The notes under the pieces were generated by a model, which did no database searches, was not told where the DNA came from, and was given only the letters and a program-made list of their open reading frames with translations. The position numbers and the translations under genes are program-made. This document shows, piece by piece, positions 16,205 through 24,567 of a DNA stretch of 64,000 nt. Positions within the stretch are counted from its first letter, which is position 1; every line of letters begins with the position of its first letter. The DNA is from Paenibacillus sp. 1781tsa1 (GTDB lineage: Bacteria; Bacillota; Bacilli; Paenibacillales; Paenibacillaceae): assembly GCF_024159265.1 (NCBI RefSeq), contig NZ_JAMYWY010000001.1:1798001-1862000 (forward strand), in the 5' to 3' direction.

Positions 16205-17161
16205 TTGATAGCCAAAAACAAATATAAATCACTCGAACTGGAGACCCCGGGCTTATATGAGCTGGAAGGGCTTGAGGTGGGAGTGACATCGAACTGCAAT
16301 TATAAATGCGACTACTGCTGCGCCTACAATCGGGACGATGGAGCGTGCATCGATAGTCAGGAAGTCATCCGTATTATTAGTGAGCTTCCTCGTCTTAAGC
16401 GAGTGCGATTGTCCGGGGGAGAAGTTACCCTGAAATACCAGGATTGCCTGGAGATCGTGACGTATTGTGCGGCACATGGCATCGATACACAATTGAACAG
16501 TAATGCCAGTCTGCTGACAGAAGAACGGATTCTTGCATTGCGTGATGCAGGCTTGTCCAACATTCATATCTCGTTTAATTATACAGATGCGGAGTCGTAT
16601 GCTGCGTACTACCGTGTGCACCCTCGCATGTATGAGAGACTGGAGCAGAATATCCGATTGTGTACGGAAGCCGGTCTGGAGACGGTGCTGGAAACGTTAC
16701 TGTTTGAAGGGAACCAAGCGAACATGCAGGACATTAGCGATAAGGTGTATGATCTGGGTGTGCGCATCCATGAGATCCAGAACAGCATTAAAATGCCGCA
16801 TACCGACTGGAGCCAGATTGTATCCAAAGAGTCCCTCATTCGATCTGTAACGGAGCTGATTGAAAATAGAAAGCCAGATACAACGCTCTATTTCACCTGT
16901 ATGGACCGGTTCGCTGAACAGTTGAATTTGCGGGAGCAACCTGGCGTGTATTTCTCTAATTGCGTGGATGGCACGAAACAGCTGCACTTGCATGGCAACG
17001 GGGATATTCTCATCTGTGAGTTATGCCATCCTGTCGTGATTGGCAACATCTATAACGGAACGTCGTTGAAGGATATCTATGCCCAGCAGCCACCGGCGTT
17101 AATAGAATTCCTGGAGAAGCTGCCTTGTCCTGCGTACGATGCCCTTTTTGCAGAGGCATAA
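16205..17161 (+). CDS. Radical SAM protein with SPASM-like C-terminus
   Basis: 318 residues from the TTG at 16205, selected because AGGAGGT lies 8 nt upstream; the longer frame from 16136 has none. The SAM-binding 4Fe-4S motif is CNYKCDYC (Cys31, 35, 38), followed by the GGE-type strand LSGGEV. The C-terminal region CVDGTKQLHLHGNGDILIC and GNIYNGTSLKDIY follows the SPASM pattern that binds auxiliary clusters in peptide-modifying enzymes (PqqE/AlbA kin). No partner enzyme or convincing precursor peptide is adjacent, so substrate is unknown. Confidence 0.75.
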   Translation: MIAKNKYKSLELETPGLYELEGLEVGVTSNCNYKCDYCCAYNRDDGACIDSQEVIRIISELPRLKRVRLSGGEVTLKYQDCLEIVTYCAAHGIDTQLNSNASLLTEERILALRDAGLSNIHISFNYTDAESYAAYYRVHPRMYERLEQNIRLCTEAGLETVLETLLFEGNQANMQDISDKVYDLGVRIHEIQNSIKMPHTDWSQIVSKESLIRSVTELIENRKPDTTLYFTCMDRFAEQLNLREQPGVYFSNCVDGTKQLHLHGNGDILICELCHPVVIGNIYNGTSLKDIYAQQPPALIEFLEKLPCPAYDALFAEA

Positions 17162-17252
17162 CAGGAAGCTCTGACGAAGATGTTTTGATCTGTAAGCTGA
17201 ACGAAACATGTACACGATAACAGCGACATTTAAGGTTATATAGATTAAAAAT

Positions 17253-17298
17253 AAAGGTGATCTGATTTCCTCAGTGGGAAAACGGATGGCCTTTTTTT
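17253..17298 (+). terminator. Terminator after radical SAM gene
   Basis: AAAGG pairs with CCTTT around an inner TTTCC-tcagtg-GGAAA hairpin; a T7 run follows. Its T-tract abuts the left end of the structured repeat copy A. Confidence 0.55.
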
Positions 17299-17517
17299 AT
17301 TGAACTATACGTTCACACAATAACGGAGAGGACAGAAAAAACCTGAAAAAGCGAAGCTAAAAGCTTTCTGCAAGAAAGCTACTTCGGAAGCATACGCTTC
17401 GCCTTTATCCCCGGATTTTCCCCTTTAGAAAAGGGAATCAGAAAAATCTGGGGGTAACAGCGATTGGAAGGTTGTTCTGTCATCGTAGTGTTTAGTGTGA
17501 ATATTCTTTAGTTCAAT
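17299..17517 (+). repeat. Structured intergenic element, copy A
   Basis: About 219 bp, bounded by the 9-bp inverted repeat ATTGAACTA / TAGTTCAAT, then TTCACAC / GTGTGAA. Inside: GACAGAA..AACC pairs with GGTT.TTCTGTC; GCGAAGC (17351-) encloses the hairpin AGCTTTCT-gca-AGAAAGCT and pairs with GCTTCGC; CCCCGGATTTT pairs with AAAATCTGGGG around CCCTTT-AGA-AAAGGG. No ORF. Two further copies lie at 42364 and 43263. Sits between the radical SAM terminator and the glycosidase gene. Confidence 0.85.
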
Positions 17518-17592
17518 TATTTGGTTTCAGATTCATTTAAGCTACCCGGCCTAATATGGCCTTAAGAACTTAGATGAAGAGGTGAGCTTCAC

Positions 17593-18606
17593 ATGATGAA
17601 GATATATCAGAAACCAACCCGGAAAGACCCACATAAAAGACCGTTCTCCCCAAGAAAGCGAAGATGGCTCATCATCACACTTGTCATGGTGCTCGCAGTA
17701 GGTGGAATCCTGTACAGCCTAGCTGACCGTTACCTGATCCGGCATGTGCAGGTAGTTGTAGCGGATGAGAGCACGGTCACAGCAGCAACGGGCAACACGA
17801 ATGACTCCACCAGCTCTTCAACCACCGCAACTAAAGTGAATGCAACGTCAGATGATTGGAATTATTCAAGTGATGATATGAAGGTCAATATTGAAAAGGT
17901 ACAGACAGGTTCTGGCTCGGATCAGATTACGTATTATGTCGCTGATGTTCAGCTAACGGATGCAAGCAGCCTGCGATCCGCGCTGGCAGATAATAGTTTT
18001 GGAACGAACATTACCGAGAATACGTCAGAGATTGCCGCAGCCAATAATGCGATCTTTGCCATTAATGGTGATTATTATGGATTCCGTGATGATGGTGTCA
18101 TTATCCGAAATGGAACATTGTATCGGGACAGCCCGACACGGGATGCACTTGCCCTCTTCAACAATGGGACCATGAAAACATATAACGAGAACGAGATTTC
18201 CTCCTCGGAACTGATGGCAGAAGGTGTCACCAATACGTTATCCTTTGGGCCCATTCTGATTCAGGATGGAGAGATTGTCAGTGATTTTAGCAGTGTGAAA
18301 ATTGACAACAACTTCGGTAATCGCTCCATCCAGGATGCGAATCCAAGAACTGCGATCGGCATGATTGCTCCGAATCATTACGTCTTCGTGGTGGTGGACG
18401 GACGGCAGGACGACAGCCGTGGCATGACCTTGGCAGAACTGGCCGATGTCATGAAAGGCCTCGGAGCAACCGAAGCCTACAATCTGGACGGCGGCGGTTC
18501 ATCCACGATGTATTTTATGGGCCGAGTCGTCAATAATCCACTGGGGCGCAACCAGGAACGTGGTGTAAGTGACATTTTATATCTGACGGAGGGACAAGGA
18601 TCATGA
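17593..18606 (+). CDS. Membrane-anchored phosphodiester glycosidase (NAGPA domain)
   Basis: 337 residues. Basic cytoplasmic N-terminus, one transmembrane helix (about 27-45), Ser/Thr-rich linker (55-85), then the NAGPA/DUF2233 domain with FAINGDYYGFRDDG, NPRTAIGMI and YNLDGGGSSTMYF. Family members cleave or form GlcNAc-1-phosphodiester bonds and often act on exopolysaccharide or teichoic acid. The next gene, a GT2-GtrA transferase, overlaps the stop by 4 nt, so both probably act on one envelope glycan. GAGGTG precedes the ATG. Confidence 0.8.
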   Translation: MMKIYQKPTRKDPHKRPFSPRKRRWLIITLVMVLAVGGILYSLADRYLIRHVQVVVADESTVTAATGNTNDSTSSSTTATKVNATSDDWNYSSDDMKVNIEKVQTGSGSDQITYYVADVQLTDASSLRSALADNSFGTNITENTSEIAAANNAIFAINGDYYGFRDDGVIIRNGTLYRDSPTRDALALFNNGTMKTYNENEISSSELMAEGVTNTLSFGPILIQDGEIVSDFSSVKIDNNFGNRSIQDANPRTAIGMIAPNHYVFVVVDGRQDDSRGMTLAELADVMKGLGATEAYNLDGGGSSTMYFMGRVVNNPLGRNQERGVSDILYLTEGQGS

Positions 18607-19616
18607 CGATATTAATTCCATCATATGAACCCGATGTGCGTTTGCTAAATCTTGTTCTGCAGTTACAGACATTTAAGCTTGGACCTATTGTGATTGTGGA
18701 TGATGGTAGTGGACCCGGTTACCGTGGCATTTTTGAAACAGCAGAAGCCTATGGCTGTACGGTCCTGACACATCCCGTCAATCTGGGTAAGGGCAGGGCG
18801 TTGAAGACAGGCTTCCAATACATTAAGGAGTACGGCCCTCAGGGCGGTATCGTGTGCGCAGATAGTGACGGGCAGCATCTGCCGCATGATATTAAGCGTA
18901 TCTTCGAAGTTCTGCTCGCACAAACGACACCAGGAATTGTACTCGGCAGCCGTCGCTTCAGTGGTAAAATTCCAGCACGCAGCCGTTTTGGCAACACCAT
19001 CACACGGGCGGTCTTTTCCCTCACAACAGGTACCAAAGTATATGACACGCAGACGGGTCTACGCGGTTTTCCTTACTCCATGCTGGACTGGCTGAATCAG
19101 ATTCCCGGGGATCGGTTTGAATACGAGATGAACATGCTGTTAACAGCACACAAGGAAGGGTATGAGATTACGGAGGAGTTTATTGATACGGTGTATCTGG
19201 ATCACAATGAGTCCTCCCATTTCCGCCCGCTGGTTGATTCATTCCGGATCTATATGCCAATCCTGATGTTCAGCACATCTTCGGTGCTGTCTGCTCTGAT
19301 TGATTTTGGACTACTATTCGTCATTCAGTATTTCACACACAATCTGTTTATGTCGGTCCTCGCAGCAAGACTATGCAGCTCCATCTTCAACTATACGATT
19401 AATCGGAAGTACGTATTTTCCGCTGGGCGAACCTCGAAGGTGCGACAGTCTTTGCCCAAATATTTCTCGCTTGTCCTACTGGTGCTGTTATTAAACTACG
19501 GTTTACTGTATTTTTACAATGAAAAACTGATTATTCCGCTGCTCGCTGCCAAACTGTTGACCGAGGTGTCCATCTTCCTATTCAGCTATTGGGCGCAGCG
19601 CAGATTTGTCTATTAA
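18603..19616 (+). CDS. GT2 glycosyltransferase fused to GtrA
   Basis: 337 residues. GT-A fold in the first 215 or so (VIVDDGSGPG; CADSDGQHLP with the metal-binding DxD; LGSRRFSGK), similar to polyprenyl-phosphate sugar transferases. The last 120 residues form the four-helix GtrA domain (SALIDFGLLFV ... NYTINRKYVF), a likely flippase for the lipid-linked sugar. Start overlaps the glycosidase stop (ATGA). Together the pair suggests sugar modification of a cell-surface polymer. Confidence 0.85.
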   Translation: MTILIPSYEPDVRLLNLVLQLQTFKLGPIVIVDDGSGPGYRGIFETAEAYGCTVLTHPVNLGKGRALKTGFQYIKEYGPQGGIVCADSDGQHLPHDIKRIFEVLLAQTTPGIVLGSRRFSGKIPARSRFGNTITRAVFSLTTGTKVYDTQTGLRGFPYSMLDWLNQIPGDRFEYEMNMLLTAHKEGYEITEEFIDTVYLDHNESSHFRPLVDSFRIYMPILMFSTSSVLSALIDFGLLFVIQYFTHNLFMSVLAARLCSSIFNYTINRKYVFSAGRTSKVRQSLPKYFSLVLLVLLLNYGLLYFYNEKLIIPLLAAKLLTEVSIFLFSYWAQRRFVY

Positions 19617-19626
19617 CCTTGAAGAG

Positions 19627-19654
19627 AGAGTAAGCCTATGGCTTGCTCTTTTTT
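19627..19654 (+). terminator. Terminator of the glycan pair
   Basis: AGAGTAAGCC-tat-GGCTTGCTCT with one wobble, then T6. Confidence 0.7.
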
Positions 19655-19657
19655 GGT

Positions 19658-19692
19658 TGAAACGGTTTCATATGTACCCCGTTATAGGGTAC
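19658..19692. promoter_or_regulatory. Two palindromes before the ATPase gene
   Basis: TGAAACGGTTTCA (19658-19670) is a perfect 13-nt odd palindrome of the LacI-operator kind but one base short of a CcpA cre site. It is followed by GTACCC-cgttata-GGGTAC (19674-19692), a perfect hairpin. Together they lie 60-95 nt before the ATPase start and may be operator elements. Confidence 0.35.
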
Positions 19693-19752
19693 GATGGAAA
19701 GGGAATGAATTTGAGCGTTAGATTGAAATAGAACACATAGGGGAGGACGATT

Positions 19753-20463
19753 ATGTATCTTCGAAGTGTAGAACTCATGTCAGCCAAAATTGAGAATCGG
19801 AACCAATATCCTTTTGACATCCCCGCGATACGATCCTTGGAACGATTGGAGCTCACGAATAACATTACTTTTTTTGTAGGTGAAAATGGTTCAGGGAAAT
19901 CGACGCTGCTTGAAGGCATTGCTCATCAATGTGGATTCAATACCGCAGGGGGCGGCAGGAATAATGCCTATGAGACACATGCTTCCGAATCCTCGCTCGG
20001 GAATTATCTAAGACTTGCATGGTTGCCCAAAATAACGAATGGTTTCTTCATGCGCTCTGAATCATTCTATCAGTTTGCATCACATGTGGATGAGATGCCA
20101 GAGTCGCTTCCGTATTATGGTGGGCGTTCATTACATGAACAATCGCACGGGGAATCTTTTCTCAGTCTGTTCGTCAATCGGTTCAGTTCCAAAGGCATCT
20201 ATCTGCTCGACGAGCCCGAAGCCGCTTTGTCTCCAGCAAGGCAGCTCTCCTTGTTGCGCATCCTCCACGATCTGTCAGGCACTTCGCAATTCATAATTGC
20301 GACGCACTCCCCCATTTTGCTGGGGTATCCGGGGGCAGAGATTTTAAGCTTTGACGATAGCCATATTCAAGAGGTAACCTATGAGGAGACCGATCACTAT
20401 CAGATTACCCGCAGCTTTCTGGAGAACCGCGACCGGATGCTGAATGAATTATTTAAGGATTAA
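19753..20463 (+). CDS. Small ABC/SMC-like ATPase (AAA_21 type)
   Basis: 236 residues. Walker A FVGENGSGKST, signature-like SHGESFLSLF, Walker B/D-loop GIYLLDEPEAALSP, H-loop IIATHSPILL. This composition (no permease, long insert, EPEAALSP) is typical of free-standing OLD/RecF-like ATPases rather than transporter subunits. The role of the family is poorly known. No nuclease or effector gene is adjacent, so a defence function is not supported. GGGAGG precedes the ATG. Confidence 0.75.
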   Translation: MYLRSVELMSAKIENRNQYPFDIPAIRSLERLELTNNITFFVGENGSGKSTLLEGIAHQCGFNTAGGGRNNAYETHASESSLGNYLRLAWLPKITNGFFMRSESFYQFASHVDEMPESLPYYGGRSLHEQSHGESFLSLFVNRFSSKGIYLLDEPEAALSPARQLSLLRILHDLSGTSQFIIATHSPILLGYPGAEILSFDDSHIQEVTYEETDHYQITRSFLENRDRMLNELFKD

Positions 20464-20535
20464 GTTAAGTTATCCGTGTAAACAAGGGAAGATACTAAAT
20501 CATGCGCGTAAAATTGATTTTTGAGGAGAGATTGG

Positions 20536-21024
20536 ATGAAGGTAGGTTTGCTGATTGTTGATATGCAAGAGAGTATTGTGCGGAAAAAGATGGACCAGAA
20601 TTCGATAGACCATGCTTGCGAGTACATTAATCATGTTGCAGGAGTGCTGCGCTCGAACGACCATGTGGTCGTTCACGTTCAGGATGTGGAAGGTATGGAA
20701 GAGGCGGCGCCAGATGAGTATCGCATTATTCCCGAGGTGGATGTGAATGAGAAGGATCTCACGGTTACGAAGGAAGCTTCCAATGCCTTCTGGCAGACCG
20801 ATCTGGAGCAGGTGTTAAAGAGTCATGGCATTAAACTAGTGATCATCGCCGGCTTTGCCGCAGAGGAATGTGTACTATTCACCTACAACGGAGCGATGGA
20901 GCGAGGTTTTCGGCCGGTAATGTTGCAAAATGGAATTCTTAGCATACATCACGAATCAGTGACTTCTACGTACAGAGACCGCAATGTGATCTCATACCCT
21001 GTGGTTGATTATTTAATCCATTAA
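20536..21024 (+). CDS. Isochorismatase-family cysteine hydrolase
   Basis: 162 residues from ATG 20536, with GAGGAGA 6 nt upstream. The catalytic triad is visible: Asp9 (LLIVDMQ), a Lys in TVTKEASNAF, and the Cys in GFAAEECVLF. Members hydrolyse amides such as nicotinamide or carbamates; the substrate here is unclear. A terminator follows at 21081. Confidence 0.8.
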   Translation: MKVGLLIVDMQESIVRKKMDQNSIDHACEYINHVAGVLRSNDHVVVHVQDVEGMEEAAPDEYRIIPEVDVNEKDLTVTKEASNAFWQTDLEQVLKSHGIKLVIIAGFAAEECVLFTYNGAMERGFRPVMLQNGILSIHHESVTSTYRDRNVISYPVVDYLIH

Positions 21025-21080
21025 GTGTTGGCCACATGCCAGTGGATACTTGGCGGAAAATAAAGATAAGATCAATAAAT

Positions 21081-21104
21081 GGACTCTGTAGGAGTCTTTT
21101 TTTT
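21081..21104 (+). terminator. Intrinsic terminator
   Basis: GACTC-tgtag-GAGTC followed by eight T. The stem is short but the T-tract is strong. Confidence 0.6.
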
Positions 21105-21282
21105 GTACATATGTGCATGTCGACCGTGAAAGTAAGGTTACTCTATGGTTTAAACCAAACTTTGCCTATATCTGCTAGGGTTGAAACGATATATTGAGAA
21201 CTGGGCCTAGCAAGCTCGTTGTGGATATCGGGAAAGTCCTGTATGGATCACTAACCAACTCATTAACTAAGGGAGATGTGGA

Positions 21283-21810
21283 ATGAAGATGAATGTACAA
21301 ATTATGAGTATTTTGGCAGAACAAAAGGAATTGTTTCTCAACCTGTTCAACTTGTACTTATATGATCTGTCTGAATTTTCTGGTGAGGATCTGCTAGAAG
21401 AGGGGAAATATGATCCAACGAACACCTATCTATATCTGGAGCGCGATGAATTACATCCGTTTTTGATTCAGTATGAAGGGAAGGTTATTGGATTCGTACT
21501 GGTGTGCTCACCTCCATATGTGTCGGAAGAAGTGGATTATACCGTGCAAGAGCTGTTCTTGGTCAAAAAATATCGCGGGCAGGGGCTGGCAGCACAAGCG
21601 GTTGACTTGGTTTTTGCTCAATTTGAGGGTAGATTCAAAGTAGAACAACTCGCTAACAATGCAGCCGCAGTTTCCTTCTGGAAAAAGTATTATGAACAAC
21701 ATCAGATTGAATATACCGAGTCTGCATATCACATTGAGATTGACAACATACCGGGCAGCCACCGGATTTTGTCTCAGACTTTTGTAATGGATGACGATAT
21801 AGACATATGA
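21283..21810 (+). CDS. GNAT N-acetyltransferase
   Basis: 175 residues. The acetyl-CoA loop is YRGQGLAAQAV (Q/RxxGxG/A), preceded by the beta-4 strand VQELFLVKK and followed by the EQLANNAAAVSFWKKY helix of the fold. Similar to GNATs that open with LFNLYLYDLSEF. Substrate unknown. GGGAGATG precedes the ATG. Preceded by about 180 nt without a gene after the isochorismatase terminator. Confidence 0.75.
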   Translation: MKMNVQIMSILAEQKELFLNLFNLYLYDLSEFSGEDLLEEGKYDPTNTYLYLERDELHPFLIQYEGKVIGFVLVCSPPYVSEEVDYTVQELFLVKKYRGQGLAAQAVDLVFAQFEGRFKVEQLANNAAAVSFWKKYYEQHQIEYTESAYHIEIDNIPGSHRILSQTFVMDDDIDI

Positions 21811-21828
21811 AGGGGGCAAGTATGTTTA

Positions 21829-22296
21829 ATGTCTAAAGAGCAATATTTCAAGAACCTCGAAGAAATTATTCATGATGTGATCTATATAAGTTCTTCTAAA
21901 TCTGAACTTCAGAAAGAAATACAAACGAATATGTGGTGTATTTCAATTTCAGAAGAAATGTCTAATGAGGTGAGGGTGAGTGATTTTCATGGTTTTATAA
22001 TGGACGTCATAGCCAACCGCCAGAATCAGATTAATCGTTCGACTATGCAGAGCGGAATGATATTTTATCTATGGTATGATTTTATGGCGAGTCAACTAAG
22101 ATTTAATCTAATCTCAGATAGCAATAAGGAGCTACCTTTCAGATGCAAGATTCAGAATGTGAGTGAGCCTGATGAAGTTATAGAACTTTTTTTGAAGTCA
22201 AATGTTTATGGCGAGATAACTCAAAATACTAATGAAAAAAATGGAGGTGATGAATACGTATTAAAGGTATACACACGATATTTGGATAAACAGTAA
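21829..22296 (+). CDS. Hypothetical protein
   Basis: 155 residues, acidic, soluble. The AGGGGGCAAG site overlaps the end of the preceding GNAT gene, so it may be co-transcribed. Features are a Lys/Glu-rich N-terminal helix and a beta-rich centre (MIFYLWYDFMASQLRFNL). No recognised family. With the next two genes it forms a run of small unknown cytoplasmic proteins; some such clusters are orphan immunity genes, but no toxin is present. Confidence 0.55.
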   Translation: MSKEQYFKNLEEIIHDVIYISSSKSELQKEIQTNMWCISISEEMSNEVRVSDFHGFIMDVIANRQNQINRSTMQSGMIFYLWYDFMASQLRFNLISDSNKELPFRCKIQNVSEPDEVIELFLKSNVYGEITQNTNEKNGGDEYVLKVYTRYLDKQ

Positions 22297-22337
22297 CCTG
22301 TTTATCATAGAAATATTTAAATTAGAAGGTGATTAGC

Positions 22338-22748
22338 TTGTTTATTATCATAGCAACCAAGGGGAATTGGAAGTGGGTTTCAGGTATATTTCAGGCAGAA
22401 GATGTAGCTAGACAGTACATGGATCTTATACCTGATGAGCTTAAGGGATACCAGGAATTTGTTGAGGTAGAGAACATCACATATCCTTTTTATATTATAG
22501 AGCGTCAGGAACCTCCATTTAGGTTTCTCGGTAAAGATGAAGTGATTTCACTTTTTGATCATACAGATGTGTCAGATGACGAAGATGAGGTACATTTCAA
22601 TATCTACACGATTGATTCCGATTATAGACCAAAGAAACCTGGAACAGATTATATGGGAATACTGAGGCATGATCATGTGACCAATGAATGGATAGAGATG
22701 TATCGTAAGGAAGGGGCAGAGTTTCTGAGTAAACGAAAGGTTTTTTGA
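22338..22748 (+). CDS. Hypothetical protein
   Basis: 136 residues from a TTG at 22338, chosen over GTG 22329 because AGAAGGTG then sits at the right distance. The N-terminus MFIIIATKGNWKWVSGIF is followed by YPFYIIERQEPPFRFL and an acidic DVSDDEDEVHF stretch. Soluble alpha/beta protein, function unknown. Confidence 0.55.
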   Translation: MFIIIATKGNWKWVSGIFQAEDVARQYMDLIPDELKGYQEFVEVENITYPFYIIERQEPPFRFLGKDEVISLFDHTDVSDDEDEVHFNIYTIDSDYRPKKPGTDYMGILRHDHVTNEWIEMYRKEGAEFLSKRKVF

Positions 22749-22895
22749 ATGTAATTTATTTTTTTTAGGTCCGGTTTGCTTCTCCTGCGTTGGGAGGTGG
22801 ATAGGATCTTTTTCAATTTCCATTTACCAATACATGGGTTATGATGAAGAAAGAGGAGCCTGTGGGAGTGGCCGTGTAAGGGGGAAGTGTTAGGT

Positions 22896-23267
22896 ATGTC
22901 AAAACATCATTTTGTGATTGAAAACAAATCGCGAGTAAACGGGAATATTCATACCTCCTACTCATGGGATTCTCATGGCAACATACATAAAAGTGGGCTG
23001 AACAACTGTGGAATAACCGTTATTGAAGAGCAGGATGCATTGTTGAAGTTTCATCAATTGATTCAAGCCTGGATAGATCTATTTAGTCATGCGACAGATC
23101 CGATTGTTCTAACAGGGAGTTACGGTTTTGATGGAGAAGAACAGAAGGGCTGCTACGAGAAACTCTTGTACAACAAAGTTGAATTAATCAACGAATTACA
23201 TAAGCTTGCGAACATGGCAAAGTATGCTGAGGTAAATGGGAAGTGTATTGTGCATTTTGGAATTTAA
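22896..23267 (+). CDS. Hypothetical protein
   Basis: 123 residues from ATG 22896, preceded by AAGGGGGAAG; an in-frame GTG at 22887 falls inside that site. Begins MSKHHFVIENKSRVNGN, has a beta-rich N-terminal half and a helical C-terminal half (LLYNKVELINELHKLANMAK). Family not recognised. Followed by a weak hairpin (AATCA.. GGAA cg TTCC TGATT) and the Nudix gene. Confidence 0.5.
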   Translation: MSKHHFVIENKSRVNGNIHTSYSWDSHGNIHKSGLNNCGITVIEEQDALLKFHQLIQAWIDLFSHATDPIVLTGSYGFDGEEQKGCYEKLLYNKVELINELHKLANMAKYAEVNGKCIVHFGI

Positions 23268-23336
23268 ATCAATAGGAACGTTTCCTGATTAAAATTGTGA
23301 TCTTGAGAAGCAACCTAATAGAAAGGAGCAAGAGTA

Positions 23337-23801
23337 ATGACTAGTCGTATTGTTGTTACGGGTGGAGCTATTATTCGAGATCATATGGGGAGGGTTCTGC
23401 TGCAAAAGAGATCAGATTATGGAGATTGGGGATTACCCGGTGGTGGTATGGAGCCAGGTGAACGAATCGAAGAAACCATGATTAGAGAAGTGAAAGAGGA
23501 AACAGGGCTCGAGGTGAGTTCTTATGAATTGGCCTCCATCTACACGGGCGAGAGGATGCACTATACGTATCCGGATGGAAATGAAGTAGTATTTGTAATG
23601 TTTTTATTTGACGTTATTGCGGAGTTGGAAGGAAAACTCTGTGATGATCAAGTAACTCTTTTATTTGAAGATGAACAAAAGGAGTCATTACAGCTTATTT
23701 TTAAAAGTGTGGAAGAGATTGATATTGCCACAATTAACAATGTGCAGAAGCCTATATTTGTAGACTTGAAGCAAGGAGAGTCTAAATTGCTACGCGAGTG
23801 A
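23337..23801 (+). CDS. Nudix hydrolase (MutT-like)
   Basis: 154 residues. Nudix box GGGMEPGERIEETMIREVKEETG is complete, preceded by LLQKRSDYGDWGLPGG. Acts on nucleoside-diphosphate derivatives such as oxidised dNTPs or ADP-sugars. AAAGGAG precedes the ATG. Confidence 0.8.
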   Translation: MTSRIVVTGGAIIRDHMGRVLLQKRSDYGDWGLPGGGMEPGERIEETMIREVKEETGLEVSSYELASIYTGERMHYTYPDGNEVVFVMFLFDVIAELEGKLCDDQVTLLFEDEQKESLQLIFKSVEEIDIATINNVQKPIFVDLKQGESKLLRE

Positions 23802-23841
23802 TAGCCTTAAGAGTAGTTTAGATACAGAAAGGAGTATGTAA

Positions 23842-24495
23842 ATGCCCTGGCCTATGGTCCATTTTGCAATTGCATCGGAATTGATATCCAAGCCATCCTC
23901 TGAACTGTTGTTGGGAAGCCTAGCTCCTGATTCCATCCATGTAAGAACTAATCTTCGTACCGAAAAGGCAAAAACCCACCTCATGCCAGAGGCAGGAAGG
24001 TTTGCAACAGACGAAGAACTTAAAGAGTTTTTTGAGTCCAACAAGAAGTTAGCTTATAGAGATCCCAAATTCATGCAATATCTGTGCGGTTACATCGCCC
24101 ATATCTATACGGACCGCGTGTGGACATTCGATATATATCCTGCCTATGAAGTTCACCCCAATGGAAGAAGCATGTATACACAGGATGTCACGAAGCTTGA
24201 ATTTCTGATTTTACGGAATTGGAACAGGGCCAACGATTGGTTAAGTGAGCTGAACGTGGGAAAAGCATATGATTTAGGTGGATTGCTGGAAGCTGAGGTG
24301 TATCAGTATAGGGGAAAGAAACTGGGGTTTTTAGCTAACCCTGACAACGAACCTTCGGGTGAATTAAATATTATATCCATGGAAGCTATGGAAGAATTCA
24401 TACATACAACAGGATTAGCGCTAAAACAATTGTATACGAAATGGGATGTTTATAAGGATTTACGCAGCATCACTGACGCTTTTAGGTCTGGCTGA
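23842..24495 (+). CDS. Zinc-dependent phospholipase C-like protein (paralogue 1)
   Basis: 217 residues. Opens MPWPMVHFAIASEL and continues LLLGSLAPDSIHVRTN; later GYIAHIYTDRVWTFD. His and Asp in these segments match the metal ligands of the bacterial phospholipase C / S1-P1 nuclease-like fold, where the N-terminal residues help to bind zinc. No signal peptide, so intracellular and probably not a classical toxin. A related protein sits at 37165. AAAGGAG precedes the ATG. Confidence 0.7.
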   Translation: MPWPMVHFAIASELISKPSSELLLGSLAPDSIHVRTNLRTEKAKTHLMPEAGRFATDEELKEFFESNKKLAYRDPKFMQYLCGYIAHIYTDRVWTFDIYPAYEVHPNGRSMYTQDVTKLEFLILRNWNRANDWLSELNVGKAYDLGGLLEAEVYQYRGKKLGFLANPDNEPSGELNIISMEAMEEFIHTTGLALKQLYTKWDVYKDLRSITDAFRSG

Positions 24496-24567
24496 AGATG
24501 ATACAAAAGAGGGTCCGAAGACCCTCTGAATCTGGTTGAAAATAAAAATAGTGAGGTGAGTGACAAG

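Noticed and set aside
19658-19670. TGAAACGGTTTCA as a CcpA cre site
   Set aside because: It is one base shorter than the cre consensus, so the central CG spacing is wrong; kept only as a generic palindrome.
19753-21024. Free-standing ATPase plus neighbour as a phage-defence pair
   Set aside because: The next gene is an isochorismatase-family hydrolase with its own ribosome site and about 70 nt spacing; no nuclease or effector domain is adjacent.
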